21,211 nt of DNA from Pelargonium nanum. Its lineage: Eukaryota; Streptophyta; Magnoliopsida; Geraniales; Geraniaceae. Of the stretch, positions 12,001 through 20,480 are shown one piece after another. A model generated the notes under the pieces. That model saw only the letters and a program-made list of their open reading frames with translations. It was not told the origin of the DNA and searched no databases. Location of the stretch: positions 1 to 21,211 of the forward strand of contig JAYMTF010001806.1 in assembly GCA_036897485.1 (NCBI GenBank). The letters run 5' to 3'. Each line of letters opens with the position of its first letter. Positions within the stretch are counted from its first letter, which is position 1. Both the position numbers and the translations under genes were made by a program.

Positions 12001-12846
12001 CAGACACTAGATGATGTGCACATGCACAAGTCGAGATGTAGGTTATTGGTATTTAAGCTTCAATGTGTTTTGTTCTTCTCTTTTTCTGCCTGAAAGGGGA
12101 TGGGAACTGATGTCTTTGTTCGCCGTTTGTCATATTTTTAGGCATCTTGGACAGAATCAAAGCCAAAATTGGAGAAGGATCCTCAACGACGCGCTTCCAA
12201 TCCCGATTTAGATCCATCCGACACTGAAAAGCTCTTCCGGGAACATATAAAGATGCTGTATGAGGTAATATATATTCTTTAGTCTGCAAACAAAATGATG
12301 CTGGTCTTGCTTTTCAGCAATAAATGACCATAAGGGTGTATAACTATGATTTTTCTCAGTCTAGAGTACTAACTTTGATAAAAATGATTGAATGGTTTTA
12401 ATTTCGCCGAGTTTTCACAATCCACTGAAACTTAACAGAACATATGAACATCACCCAATTATTTAAAAATTACCCAAAATTCAACAGCTCTGACTATAAC
12501 AGAAGTGTTACTTTTGTTGTTTTGCTTCTTGTAGAGATGTGTAAATGATTTCAGAGCACTATTAGCCGATGTCTTGACAACCGAAGCAGCTTCGCGCGAG
12601 ACTGAAGATGGAAAAACCATCCTCAATTCATGGTCAACCGCTAAGCGCCTACTAAAACCCGACCCCAGGTACAACAAGATGCCGAGAAAAGACAGAGAAG
12701 CTTTGTGGCGTCGGTTCGCTGATGACATGCTGCGAAAGCAGCAAAACCAGAAGGAAGAGAAGCATACCGATGCGAAAACAAGACATTCTGTTGATCCTGG
12801 AAGTAGGTTTTCATCAGGGACAAGAAAAGCCAGTGACAGAAGATAG
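891..12846 (+). CDS. PRP40C: Pre-mRNA-processing protein 40C-like (WW/FF-domain splicing factor), 16 coding exons
   Basis: PRP40-family proteins associate with the U1 snRNP, help bridge the 5' splice site to branch-point factors, and in plants bind the phosphorylated RNA polymerase II CTD; the site of action is the nucleus. Coding exons by splice consensus and frame: 891-1031, 1120-1233, 1603-1827, 2801-3449, 3545-3696, 4639-4676, 5286-5364, 6072-6539, 6966-7049, 8020-8160, 8257-8363, 9423-9546, 10290-10433, 11291-11437, 12142-12264, 12535-12846. The sum is 3048 nt, or 1015 aa plus TAG. Residues 1-376 are disordered and rich in Pro, Ser, Gln and Thr, with a (CAG)5 run at 996-1010. WW1 is about 391-424 (W396, Y418, P421), WW2 about 448-473 (W448, W470, P473). 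An acidic serine tract precedes five FF repeats at roughly 617-666, 685-740, 752-810, 850-912 and 912-980, separated by charged helical linkers. All exon joins preserve frame. The PRP40C subtype rests on the long N-terminus and overall similarity as I remember it. Two paralogous PRP40 types exist in plants, so the subtype should be confirmed. Confidence 0.88.
2559..2747 (+). repeat. 92-bp tandem duplication inside a PRP40C intron
   Basis: Copy 1 (2559-2650) and copy 2 (2651-2747) lie directly head to tail in the 1828-2800 intron. They share a long identical core (TCATCTAAGAGTTTTGTTAA and onward through the LTTTAGTCTGA-like stretch) with a few substitutions. Copy 2 carries a 5-base insertion near its 3' part. 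Divergence is low, so the event is fairly recent. No function is evident. Confidence 0.85.
4221..4365 (+). repeat. 24-base direct repeat pair in a PRP40C intron
   Basis: Two 24-base segments, 4221-4244 and 4342-4365, both read ATGCTCRAACCAACTTCAKT followed by AAAT, with two mismatches between them and a spacing of 121 bp. They lie in the 3697-4638 intron. The surrounding bases do not align well, so this may be the remnant of an older duplication. Confidence 0.55.
9035..9073 (+). repeat. (TTA)13 microsatellite in a PRP40C intron
   Basis: An uninterrupted run of TTA triplets of about 39 bases within the 8364-9422 intron. It is non-coding and likely length-polymorphic between individuals. Confidence 0.9.
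9741..9910. mobile_element. Tourist-like (PIF/Harbinger-type) MITE, about 170 bp, in a PRP40C intron
   Basis: The left end reads AAGCCTGTTTAGTT, and the right end, reverse-complemented, reads GAGCCCGTTTAGTT (12 of 14 identical). Both sides are flanked by TAA (9738-9740 and 9911-9913), the 3-bp target duplication typical of PIF/Harbinger elements. The interior is built from repeated, inverted GTTTTCCAG / CTGGAAAAC words, so the single strand would fold extensively. No coding capacity, hence non-autonomous. It lies in the 9547-10289 intron, away from the splice sites. Family placement is inferred from target-site length and terminus style. Confidence 0.75.
11783..11997 (-). mobile_element. hAT-like non-autonomous element relic in a PRP40C intron
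   Basis: Read on the minus strand from 11997, the right end begins TAGAGATAGCAATTCGTG. The left end near 11786 reads ATAGTAATTTGTTCGTG, an imperfect inverted match. The same terminal style (TAGAG..CAATTC) recurs at 13046 and 13935, which supports a shared element family. I could not find a clear 8-bp target duplication. The upstream stretch about 11650-11780 also looks like repeat-derived DNA. It sits in the 11438-12141 intron, ending about 145 bp before the acceptor. Confidence 0.5.
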
Positions 12847-12965
12847 TGTAGTTTCTTCTGTTACAAGTTAGGGTTCATATTTTTCAAAATTTCTGTAGAA
12901 TTTATTGGTTTGTTGTACTTCTCATAAATATATATTATGGATTTGATGTAACATATTAAGAAATT
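12847..12965 (+). other. 3' UTR of the PRP40C-type gene (end uncertain)
   Basis: The stop codon TAG (12844-12846) is followed by T-rich sequence with a TTTGTTGTAC stretch and an AT-rich ATAAATATATAT tract at about 12925-12937, which could serve as plant upstream and near-upstream polyadenylation elements. There is no canonical AATAAA here. The cleavage position is a guess. Confidence 0.4.
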
Positions 12966-13934
12966 AGCTCTGCCTGAAAAGAAAAAGGGTCATCTTTATT
13001 ATTTGTGAACATGGTATTGAAAACATGGTTGCTTTTGCCTTGAAGTAGAGGTGACAATTCAGGTTTTGGATTTGAGTTGGAGGCGTTCTCAACAGTTAAG
13101 ATCACTTGTTTTTCAACCTGGCTTATTTAGGCTCGTGGTCACATAAACCCGCAAAAATGCGGGTTTTAAGTAGAGGTAATGTCATGGACCGAGAAAACTT
13201 GCCCCGTACGGCGTCTCAAACTCCTGATAATGTGCGTTAAGCAACATAAACACATATATGACAACGATGTTATATCTGCACCGCTAACATCAATGATTGA
13301 CATCCGAATTGCAAGTACGTCAGATGTTATAAGTGTACTTCATACTTTTAAAATGAGTATTAAAAAGAAAAATTATAGACCAAGTGTCAATCTGGGTTTC
13401 AGATTGACCAAAACCCAAATTTGGGTTTCATGTTAGGTTGTGTCGCGATATGAGTAGCCCGATATGACCTGAAAATTAATTAGATCTCTTTTATGCATTT
13501 CGAACCCACCCAAATTGAGGGTCAGAAATTTGAGTCTTCTATCAACTCTATCATAAAAATGACTGGATAAAGAAAATTCAGTTAAACCTAACTCACACCA
13601 AAAAAATTGAAGTACAAAGATCTAGTTGTTTAAATAACATACACAAGGGCATATAATTGCATCAACAAGTGAGCACAACAAAAAAATATTGCATTTCTTG
13701 AACTTTCTGATGCACAAATGAATACAATAACTTACACTTGCAACTTGCAAGGTTGGAGTATTTACACTAAATATCTGTTTATTCTTCTGGGTGCAACAAA
13801 AACAATTACTCTCTGCACAAAACAATATGCAAAAAGAATCTACAACACAAAAAATCTGATGATCTTACAACATCAAGAACATGATTATACCAATAATCAA
13901 AACTCGATCCTGCAAAAGAACGATTCTCCATACC
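12966..13934. other. Intergenic DNA between convergent genes, partly hAT-like debris
   Basis: No gene is visible. At 13046 a TAGAGGTGACAATTC terminus matches 14 of 15 bases of the element end at 13935. An 8-bp direct repeat AAGTAGAG occurs at 13043-13050 and 13168-13175. It could be a target-site duplication bracketing about 117 bp, but it overlaps the presumed terminus, so the element's bounds are unclear. Around 13380-13530 there are short repeats of TTGGGTTT/AAACCCAA character like those in the neighbouring element. The rest is AT-rich. The distal part probably includes the AP5B 3' UTR. Confidence 0.45.
13778..13783 (-). terminator. Candidate polyadenylation signal (AATAAA) for the AP5B gene
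   Basis: On the minus strand AATAAA occurs here, about 355 bases past the AP5B stop codon. If it is used, the 3' UTR would contain the whole hAT-like MITE at 13935-14130. A single hexamer is weak evidence in plants, where signals are loose. Confidence 0.25.
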
Positions 13935-14130
13935 TAGAGCTGACAATTCGGGTTTCAGGCCGGGTTTCTTACTTGGGGTCGGTGAAGCCTTGCCCAAACC
14001 TGACCAGCAAGAAGGCGGGTTTCGGGGTTTAGTGCAAAATGTGTGGGCTTAGTGCAGATTTGCCTGACTTGAAAATTGACCGGACCTGCAAAAAGTTGGG
14101 TCGGGTTTCGGGGACAAATTGCTAGCTCTG
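13935..14130. mobile_element. hAT-like MITE, about 196 bp, abutting the AP5B stop codon
   Basis: The left end reads TAGAGCTGACAATTCGGG. The right end, reverse-complemented, reads CAGAGCTAGCAATTTG, an imperfect terminal inverted repeat of at least 15 bases. The interior is rich in GGGTTTCGGG-type words in both orientations, which is typical of small hAT-derived elements in plants. There is no coding capacity. The flanking 8-mers (13927-13934 and 14131-14138) match at only 4 of 8 positions, so a target duplication is not demonstrated. The element ends 8 bases from the AP5B stop codon and so lies in its 3' UTR. Confidence 0.6.
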
Positions 14131-14137
14131 ACGGTGC

Positions 14138-15667
14138 CTATTCCAAAAATAAAGCTTCCAGATAATCATCAATATAGGCAAGGCAAGGCCAGTGGTCAGT
14201 TCTGATCCGAACCAAAGTCGAAACATTGCAAACTTCCATCTGGAAAAGGAGATGGAACCTCGGAGGAAGAAATATCAAAATCATAATGCAACCCATGTTT
14301 CGTTTACTGACACTGACCAGACTTCCTGATCTGTCATCCTCGTCGTCGATGTACTTGATTTGAAGAGGGCCTCGGTCAAAATTTGCAACATCACGGGAAG
14401 AATCTGGCTCCATGTCGGTCCAAACAATGTCATTGATGAATCCCCCGTCTTTTATAATATCGATAAGTGAATCACCAACGACACTCACAACAAATGGCGC
14501 CAAGTAGCGCTCAGTGGCTTGAATCACAGCGTGTGCAGGGATTTCGAGTAGCTTGACTGAACGGGTCCCACTGATTGCGGCAACCCCTTTGCCTCCCATT
14601 AATGGGAAAGTCTCCCGTCCTGTGCTGGAGGAGCTATCACATGCCTCCCAGAGAGCGTTGAACAAGTCCGAGTAATAAACGGGTATTAGATCCTTCGGGA
14701 TGTCATCGGGGACAATAGGCTTTAGAAACATGTCTTCTATACCTACTCGGACGCTCTGAAGCTGCCCTTGAATGATCTCACCATTTTCAGTATTTGTTTC
14801 AATGAAAACATCAACTAGACCCGGCGCTGGCTCTCTAGGTTCCAATTCAATTGTTACCGGAGCTCCATTGCTAGGGTTTTCTTCAGGCCCATTTTCTACA
14901 GGAACAATATCTAGCGAAACCTTTCCACCAGAAAGATAATCATTGGTGGGAGCTTCACCAACAAGGAACGGTATATGATATGATCTAATAGACCCGTATG
15001 GTGCGGAAGATGAAAATTTAAGCACAGTAGCGTATAAAGCAGGAAGTTTGTCGACTCCATCTAATCCATTAGCGGCAAATTCAACTCCCCATACACGACA
15101 AAAAGGTTCGGATTCAAGTTTCAAATCGCAAGATATTCTAACCTTAAATCCTGGCATGTGTCTGAAATCAGGAATGCATGAAAAATGCCTCCTTAACGTT
15201 CCCAAGATCTCTGCAATCTTCGAATCCATGACACGCAGTGGCTCCGGTGCCTTAAGAATTCTCTCACTTTCTGCAATAATCTGCATATCAGTACTCGCAT
15301 CATTCTCCGTTTCATCTACCACTGGTTCACTGTCCCTGATATCTTCTACGTGACCTGCTTTATCGCTACCAGTACCAAAATTCGATAAGGCCAAGGACCA
15401 CGTTTGTTTGACCAGCAAAGGTATTACCCGCTGAAGGTGGATATAGGACGAGATGTTCTTCGGTTTCCTGAATTTTTGAGAAGACCGCGGGGACTGTAGA
15501 TTAAAAAACGAGCTGGAATGTGGAGATGGCGACACACCGAGTAGTTGCTCCCCGAGGTTCAGCATCTCCCTGAGTTTCTTTCCAGGTATGCAGATTAACA
15601 TGCGCAAGTAGATCCTGAAAAATGGAACGGTTCATTAGTAAAAGGTAACTCCATTAATGAGAGAGAG

Positions 15668-15705
<38 letters not shown>

Positions 15706-18230
15706 TTCATGTTACCATACCTCGCATTGTCACGAACCTCCAGATCCGGGAAATAAAGGCAAGTGAATGCAAGGAGATGAGACAGGCGAATAAATAACCT
15801 AGAGACGTGGCGATGCATTAACATGGTTCGACATATACCTAGAACTTTACTGCCTTGAGACCAAGACCTCAGCCCCACATCGGGGCCGTGTTTCTTGACC
15901 AGAAAAACCATAAACTTAGTAAGCAGTTCTAACAACCTGCGAGGAGGAACCTTATCATTTTCAGCAATTCTATTAAATACCGGGAAATAAGAAGCCAGTT
16001 TATAATCTATAACAACTTTTGGAAGCAAATGCTCATCAAATGTCTGAAGCAGGCACTCTCCCAACCATCGATGCTTTTCACAAACCAACAAGCGATCAAT
16101 GAAAGAGACAATGACCGGGACTAATCTCTGAAACTCCAATGTCAAGTCCACTAGCATTCCCTGAACAATAGAACTTAGAAACATCAACACCAAAGAACAC
16201 GACATGACAGTTCACAGACAGAAAACAATCCCAAAGCTGCACAAAGGGTGATTTATAGATTTTTTTGGGGTAATTACGAATAACTAACCCATAATATCTC
16301 CCACAAACACACAACTAGCCTAAAATTTTCACGACATTTAACTAACCTTAAGTTTAGTCACCCTATTTTGTTAGTCGCTCTCTAAACTCCTTGGGATAAA
16401 AAAAGAGAGACTGTTTTCTCCCTTATATACTCGTAAATCTTCAATTCATACCCCAAAGTTAAAAAAAAAAAAACTTAGTTTTTAATACAATTAGTGGATG
16501 AATGAGGAAAAAAAGATGAGAGATAAAGCAACTAAAAATTCATCCAATTAGTGGTCACATGCAAGACAAGTGATGAGAGAGTGTGAATAATTCATTAAAA
16601 CGGGGTGACCAAACTTAAAGTTAGTTAACTGGCTTGGAAATATCTTTAGGTTAGTTATGTGTTTGTGGGCAACACTAAGGGTTAGTTATTCATAATTAAC
16701 ACTTTCTTTTCAATATGTAAAAGTTGTTGTTTGTCATACAAAATAAAGTTTCAAATCATCAATTTAAGAGTTTTAAAGAGAAAGAAAATGGATTACCTTT
16801 AAAGCACGGAAGATGGTCGACTCCATGAGAGCTCTAGTTGCAGAAGGATCGGTATCACGATGAGAAGATGCACCAATCAAGAATTTATGAAAGGTGCGGA
16901 ATGCCACTGTAGTCTCTGTGCTCCATGGAGGTAACCATTTGAAAGCCGATACAGATACGAGTCCATCTTCAAATAGCTTCACCACAGACTTCTCATAACT
17001 TGCTTCCTCCACTTTTGCCATGCCGAGACATATGGAGCAAAACGCTATCAAGTCAAGCTTCAATGCTTTCAATGCAAGCGGATCAAACACAGTAGGGTTG
17101 AAGCTCAAGCCACTCTCAACAATTCTCCTCATTTTACCAACATCTCTCTCCAATATCAACCCGTTTAACCCCAACAGCCAGTGAAGAGCGAGTAAGCGAA
17201 AAACAAGATTATGCTGTGTTTCTCTAGAAATCAACATCAGTCTCCGGGCAATCTCGCCCTCTTGCCCATCGAACGCATCAATAAAACGTAAATACAGCAT
17301 CAACACAACATGGCAAAGAACAGGATCAAACGAGTAAATCATACCAAAGAACTGAACTTTCAACATAGAAGCTTGCAACTCCAAAGCCACGGCTAGTGGC
17401 ATTATCATAGACATGAACTCCATTGTTCCACATGGAGTCAACACATGAGGCGATTCGAGCAAAAACGACATAGCCCTCCTCAACTCCTTGTAATTCAAAA
17501 CGGAAACCTCCTTATTCGGATTCGAACTCAGCAAAAATTGGGGCACATTGAAGGGAACCAAAGGAACCGAAGTGTTCAATATGGACACATTCAGTTTCTG
17601 AGCCACAATATCATAAATCACCATTGTCAACAACAAAATGTAGCTCTGTGAAGCATGAGTGCGCTCGCTTTGGCACAAGCTCCACAAGTGTCCAGCAATA
17701 TCAGAGAGCAGACAAGGATAAGATCTCTCCAATTCCCTCAAACACTCGCAAGCAACAGCTCGAGTGTGGCGATCAAGGCCATGATTGGGGCGATTAATCA
17801 CAGTAACCAACAATTCAACCAAATTCTCGAAGTACCTGATATGGAATCGCTCCAGAGCATGAACAGATATGAAAATCGAGGTCGCGGACACCATGATTTG
17901 CTCCTTGAGCGCAAATGTGATGTGAATGTTGTCGATCGGAGCTTGAACAACCGCACGAAGCGCGTCGACGAGGCAGTCCAGAACCTGCTCTGTCTCCGCA
18001 GCCTTGGATTCGGAGAAGAGAGAATCGGCGAATTCCTCGATGAAGATGAGGAGCTGGAGCTTCAGAGGAAAGTCCTTCTTGAGGATGGAGGAGAGAGCTT
18101 GGTCGATGATTGAGGAGGTTCGGTAATGAGAGCTCCATTTTTCGCGGCGAGGACCGCCGAACTGGAAGTCGTCGATCAAGATCTCCCAATCCTGTGGAGA
18201 GAGAGACTTTATGGGCGGCTTCGAGGTCAT
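14138..18230 (-). CDS. AP5B1: AP-5 complex subunit beta-1-like protein, 3 exons
   Basis: AP-5 is an ancient adaptor complex on late endosomes and lysosomes that, in animals, works with SPG11/SPG15 in retrieval from late endosomes; the plant complex is less studied. Exons on the minus strand: 18230-16797, 16160-15721 and 15614-14138. The introns are 636 bp (phase 0) and 106 bp (phase 2). The total is 3351 nt, or 1116 aa, near the roughly 1100 aa I recall for the plant family and longer than the animal protein. The N-terminus MTSKPPIKSLSPQDWEIL and the following Leu-rich helices (about 1-640) fit an adaptin-like alpha-solenoid trunk. The segment from about 650 on is beta-rich and ear-like, with an acidic stretch near the end. 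There is no signal peptide or clear membrane span. The ATG at 18230 is chosen because the family begins there and no upstream ATG lies in the leader as far as about 18380. The gene converges with PRP40C. Annotation is by recalled family resemblance; no signature motif was used. Confidence 0.82.
15659..15706 (-). repeat. (CT)n microsatellite filling nearly half of AP5B intron 2
   Basis: About 48 bases of almost pure GA on the plus strand (CT on the transcribed strand) lie in the 106-bp intron 15720-15615, starting 14 bases after the donor. The tract has two small interruptions. It leaves a normal T-rich acceptor region ending TTTTTCAG. Confidence 0.9.
16269..16700. mobile_element. Long-terminal-inverted-repeat (foldback/MULE-like) MITE, about 432 bp, in AP5B intron 1
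   Basis: The left arm (16269-16364) and the right arm (16602-16700, reverse complement) align over nearly 100 bases at about 80 percent identity, including shared words GAATAACTAACCC, CCCACAAACACA and TTAAGTTT. The middle (about 16365-16601) is A-rich and has no coding capacity. Inverted repeats this long suggest a Mutator-like or foldback non-autonomous element. No convincing 9-bp target duplication could be seen, so class is uncertain. It occupies most of the 636-bp intron. Confidence 0.7.
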
Positions 18231-18248
18231 GATTCTTGGACCGAAGCC

Positions 18249-18307
18249 CAAACCCTAGCTCTAGGGTTTGAATCGGAACCAGAAATTGAAGAATTGTAAA
18301 CCCTAAA
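18249..18307 (-). promoter_or_regulatory. AP5B leader with inverted telo-box pair and a third telo-box
   Basis: Arms CAAACCCTAG (18249-18258) and CTAGGGTTTG (18261-18270) form a perfect inverted repeat with a 2-base centre. A further AAACCCTAAA lies at 18298-18307. Telo-boxes bind Myb/TRB-type factors in plant promoters and leaders. The pair sits 19-40 bases upstream of the start codon, so it would probably be transcribed and could form a short hairpin just before the ATG. The adjacent 18331-18370 stretch is GA-rich on the plus strand, giving a pyrimidine-rich leader on the transcript. The transcription start is unknown. Confidence 0.6.
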
Positions 18308-18389
18308 AACCTGTAAAGTTGTGAGCTTGAAGACGAAGATGAAGACGATGGTGAAGAAGACGAAGAACAGTGTGATTTTACGAATATTC

Positions 18390-19230
18390 CAATTTCTTTT
18401 TCAAATAAAAATATTATTTTGTTCTATTTTGAAATTGTTTTTCGGAAATATTTGGGCCCGGGTCGGGTCAAACTATTGGCCACATATTTAGAGTTCTTAT
18501 TAGTAAATGGGTCAACAATAAATAGATTATCACTGATTCGACTCGATAACGTCGGGCTAGGCTTGATTCCGACCCACTACCTATTTTGCTTGCAAAATGA
18601 GGCGTTTCATGTGGACGATCGGGTGACCCCCACGAGTGATTTGGTTTCTCGACTCCACTTTGCCGATTGGGAACTTTGAACTCGGGTCGTTTGTATGTTT
18701 GACGGGTTGTATATACACTTGGCCTAGAACATAAATGGAGAGTTTGTGGTCATATAAAATTTCATATATTTATTTGAACTATGATACTACACACACATTT
18801 ATTATGAAATTTGTAAGTGGGTCGGGACACCTGAAATTTTAGGAAATTGGACTTGTACTCCACTCTTATGTTTGACGGGTCGAATATTTGCAAATAGACT
18901 CAACAAAGTTGTCAATTCGTAATGACACATCGTGTTCGTGCCACATTGGATATGCATTGTACGAAAAACACAAACACGACACGTTTAATAATATTATTGT
19001 AGTATTAAATATCAACACGACATCAAGATAGGTTGGGTGAAGTAGTTTAAGTACTTTGAATTCTCTTTGAGGTATCGAGTTTCAGTCTCCCTGTAGACAG
19101 TATGAACGACATTTTTAATAATCGTGTGTTGATTTTGCCAAAAAAAAAAAATATTATAATAAAAATGTCCTAAAAAATGAAAAAAAAAATCATTATTGAT
19201 AATGATTAATTTACGGTTTCACCCCTATCT
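18390..19230. other. Divergent intergenic region with repeat debris
   Basis: This lies between the AP5B and TAF15 leaders and must contain both promoters. No TATA box stands out. It contains a 14-base direct repeat TATGTTTGACGGGT (18694-18707 and 18867-18880), GGGTCGGGTCA-style words near 18460, and CAATTCGTAATGACAC near 18916-18931 that resembles the hAT-like termini elsewhere in the window. A-runs and AT-rich DNA follow (19130-19200). The one frame of 86 codons (18419-18679) has no recognisable similarity and looks like chance. Confidence 0.45.
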
Positions 19231-19543
19231 CCTTCAATTTCTTTGGATTTAGTGGAAAGAGCACCAAGGGTTTTGATTGACCCATCAAATTAGAAGAGAA
19301 AGCAAGGAGGCGACGAATCGTTCTCTGGTAAGTAGATCTGCATTTCTCCAGTTTTTGACCCTGTTTTCTCATAACCCGTACGAAATTTTCCTACATTTTT
19401 TTCCCTGTAAACAAACTGTGGTTATGGTCCTTTTCGTGTGGTGTAATTGCGATTTAAAAACCCGAACTTGCGAGTTTTTTTTGCTTCAGTTGTAGTACTG
19501 TTAACGAGTTAGCAACAGCTACAGCTTTGGATCGTAGCTGTGT

Positions 19544-20424
19544 GAAGAAGACATTGTTGCTGGGTTCTGTTTGAATTTCTGAATTTTGCTGTAATTTATA
19601 GTATTTATACGTGTTGATTGCTGTATAGAGTTAAAAGCTAGGTTATCTGAATTTGTTGTGGATGTATGGTTTTTTTCTGTAATGAAGAGTGTTTGTAGAG
19701 TGAGGGACTGAGGGTTGATGAATTTGTGATGGTTGTGTCTTTCAGATATTGTTATTTTACATAGGTGTATTTGGCTTGTGGTACATACACTGTTGTAGTT
19801 CGTTATTTGGGGGTGAATCGTGTTGGGTTTGTTATCATTTACAAGCTCGGATTGATTTAGCTGAAACCGGGAAGTTACTTTTGTTGAATTTGAAATTGAA
19901 ACTATTTAACCTTTTGCTCTAGAGGGGAATTGGGTTTAATTTAGAAGAAGACGTTGTTGATGGGTTTGGTTTGATTTTCTGAATTCACGCTATTTTTTAG
20001 TTATTTATTTATTTATTATTATTTGATTGTGTTTTCATAATTTATATATATATATGGTGATGTATAGAATGAAAAGAAAGATGCACCTGAGTTTGTTGTT
20101 GAAGTAAGATTCATCATGGAATGATGAGTGTCATATACTCGTATATAGGGAGGTTTGTGGAATTTGTGGTCTTTCAGATATTGTTCTCTTACATTGGAGT
20201 GAAATATTGAGCTATCTGGGAAAAGGGTATCCATAAATGGGTCTGCCTGTGTATATAGCTTGCCCTATGGGACTGATGAGAATATGTACACTGTTGTAGT
20301 TTGTTATTTGCTAGCAATTTGTGTTGTGCTTGCTTTCATTTATGAGCCAATTTGTTTTAGCTGAAACTGTGATGTTTCTTTTGTAGAGTTTTGTTCTCTT
20401 TATATTTCATGCCATTGGAGGGAA
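19544..20424 (+). repeat. Tandem modules in the TAF15 leader intron
   Basis: Module A starts at GAAGAAGACATTGTTGCTGG (19544) and module B at GAAGAAGACGTTGTTGATGG (19944). They continue in parallel: TGTATAGA, GAATTTGTG, CTTTCAGATATTGTT, CACTGTTGTAGTT and GATTTAGCTGAAAC in A against TTTTAGCTGAAAC in B. Module B also carries a copy of the coding start exon, and A keeps only a short remnant of it (near 19762-19778). The functional exon forms the start of a third, partial module (from about 20391). Identity is moderate with many small indels, so the duplication is not recent. Confidence 0.7.
20191..20288 (+). pseudogene. Decayed copy of the TAF15 start exon inside the leader intron
   Basis: This stretch matches 20412-20512 closely: GAGCTATSTGGGAAAAGGG, then AAATGGGTCTG, then CTTGCCCTATGGGACTGATG. 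The start codon is ATA instead of ATG, one G is missing after GAAAAGGG so the frame shifts, and TAA follows soon after. It then joins intron-like sequence with no donor. It is preceded by TTTCAG (ending 20177), the counterpart of the acceptor used by the working exon. Confidence 0.75.
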
Positions 20425-20480
20425 ATGTCGAGCTATGTGGGAAAAGGGGTACCCTTAAATGGGTCTGTCTATGTATGTAA
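20409..20480 (+). other. Upstream ORF overlapping the TAF15 start codon
   Basis: If the 20386 acceptor is used, the leader contains an ATG at 20409, 16 bases before the main start and in the +1 frame. It reads 23 codons to TAA at 20478-20480, inside the coding exon. An overlapping uORF of this kind would usually lower translation of the main ORF. It is only meaningful if this acceptor and not a downstream one is used. Confidence 0.45.

Larger units (their letters stand above)
19250..20424 (+). other. 5' UTR of the TAF15-like gene with a 1059-bp leader intron
   Basis: The inferred first exon ends at 19327 (CTCTG|GTAAGT). The leader intron runs to TTTTGTAG at 20386, leaving 38 leader bases before the ATG at 20425. 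Two further acceptor-like TTTCAG sites, at 19745 and 20177, precede decayed copies of the start exon. Long 5' UTR introns often raise expression in plants, but that is inference here. The transcription start is a guess. Confidence 0.5.

Noticed and set aside
13927..14138. 8-bp target-site duplication for the hAT-like MITE
   Set aside because: The flanking 8-mers match at only 4 of 8 positions, so I do not claim it.
16260..16709. 9-bp target-site duplication for the foldback element (Mutator type)
   Set aside because: Flanks are T-rich on both sides but do not match convincingly; class left open.
17655..18113. 152-codon plus-strand frame
   Set aside because: It is the complement of the AP5B exon 1 N-terminal region; the minus strand encodes a recognisable protein start.
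18419..18679. 86-codon plus-strand frame in the intergenic region
   Set aside because: Overlaps repeat-like GGGTCGGGTCA words, no similarity to any family I know, no splice or promoter support.
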